This document shows positions 5,411 through 5,448 of a stretch of DNA of 5,448 nt, piece by piece (position 1 is the first letter of the stretch; each line of letters opens with the position of its first letter). The DNA is taken from contig JBLNCA010000001.1 in the NCBI GenBank assembly GCA_050260375.1, positions 1-5,448 of the forward strand, written 5' to 3'. Origin of the DNA: DTFZ01 sp050260375 (GTDB lineage: Bacteria; Bacillota; Clostridia; Christensenellales; SZUA-584). The notes beneath the pieces were generated by a model that did not search any database, was not told the DNA's origin, and saw only the letters and a list, made by a program, of their open reading frames with translations. Both the position numbers and the translations under genes were made by a program.

Positions 5411-5448
5411 GCTAGGTCGTCAGAGAAACGGGAACCGACATTCCTAGC
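5411..5448 (+). repeat. Inverted repeat at the window edge
   Basis: GCTAGG (5411-5416) and CCTAGC (5443-5448) are perfect inverted arms, with an inner TCG/CGA that could extend the stem across a bulge. It lies just after the possible promoter, so it could be a structured 5' leader. The window stops at the arm, so the full structure cannot be judged. Confidence 0.35.

Larger units (their letters stand above)
4991..5448. other. Gene-free stretch upstream of the two-component operon
   Basis: About 460 nt with no gene I can support on either strand. The longest open frame (5039-5224, plus) has no RBS and no recognisable composition. The stretch is lower in GC than its neighbours and holds several small palindromes, a 15-bp direct repeat and fragments of the GGAGCGAAGCGAC / CGTTCGGAATGACA type that resemble interspersed intergenic repeats of many bacteria. 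A possible plus-strand promoter near its right end could serve a gene beyond the window. Confidence 0.7.

Noticed and set aside
1..5448. CRISPR array, tRNA or rRNA gene
   Set aside because: No regularly spaced repeats, no cloverleaf-like segment and no rRNA signature was seen on either strand.

Overview
The window looks like a chromosomal segment from a low-to-mid GC Firmicute, probably an anaerobic gut Clostridia relative. This rests on a Gram-positive style lipoprotein, strong AGGAGG-type ribosome binding sites, an OmpR/WalR-like two-component system and a bacterial group IIC intron. I cannot name the genus. All convincing genes are on the minus strand, so transcription runs from high to low coordinates.

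Layout in transcription order. A gene-free stretch (about 4991-5448) holds small palindromes and repeated fragments. It leads to a promoter (4936-4990) and then a compact apparent operon: an OmpR-family response regulator (4250-4912), its membrane histidine kinase (2863-4248, 1-nt gap), a 46-residue single-pass membrane protein (2733-2873, overlapping the kinase by 11 nt) and a HAD-superfamily hydrolase (2063-2668). A second promoter (1972-2026) drives a 527-residue lipoprotein of a DUF6034-like uncharacterised type (362-1945). Four bases after its stop codon lies a third promoter (304-357), which precedes a truncated second copy of the lipoprotein gene (21-275). That remnant runs into a strong intrinsic terminator (118-151). 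A group IIC intron (1-114, continuing beyond the window) begins three bases past the terminator, the classic insertion site of this intron class.

The most notable signal is regulatory. All three promoters carry the same 11-bp-phased array, TATTCA-N5-(T/C)TGTAA-N5-TTGTAA on the plus strand, 31-32 bp upstream of a -10 element and without a good -35. This is the architecture expected for an OmpR/PhoB/WalR-family activator. The simplest reading is that the response regulator encoded here autoregulates its operon and activates the lipoprotein gene and its decayed duplicate. The circuit would be a self-reinforcing envelope-sensing module: kinase, regulator, small membrane protein, hydrolase and a surface lipoprotein whose promoter-plus-gene unit was tandemly duplicated. 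What it senses cannot be read from the sequence.
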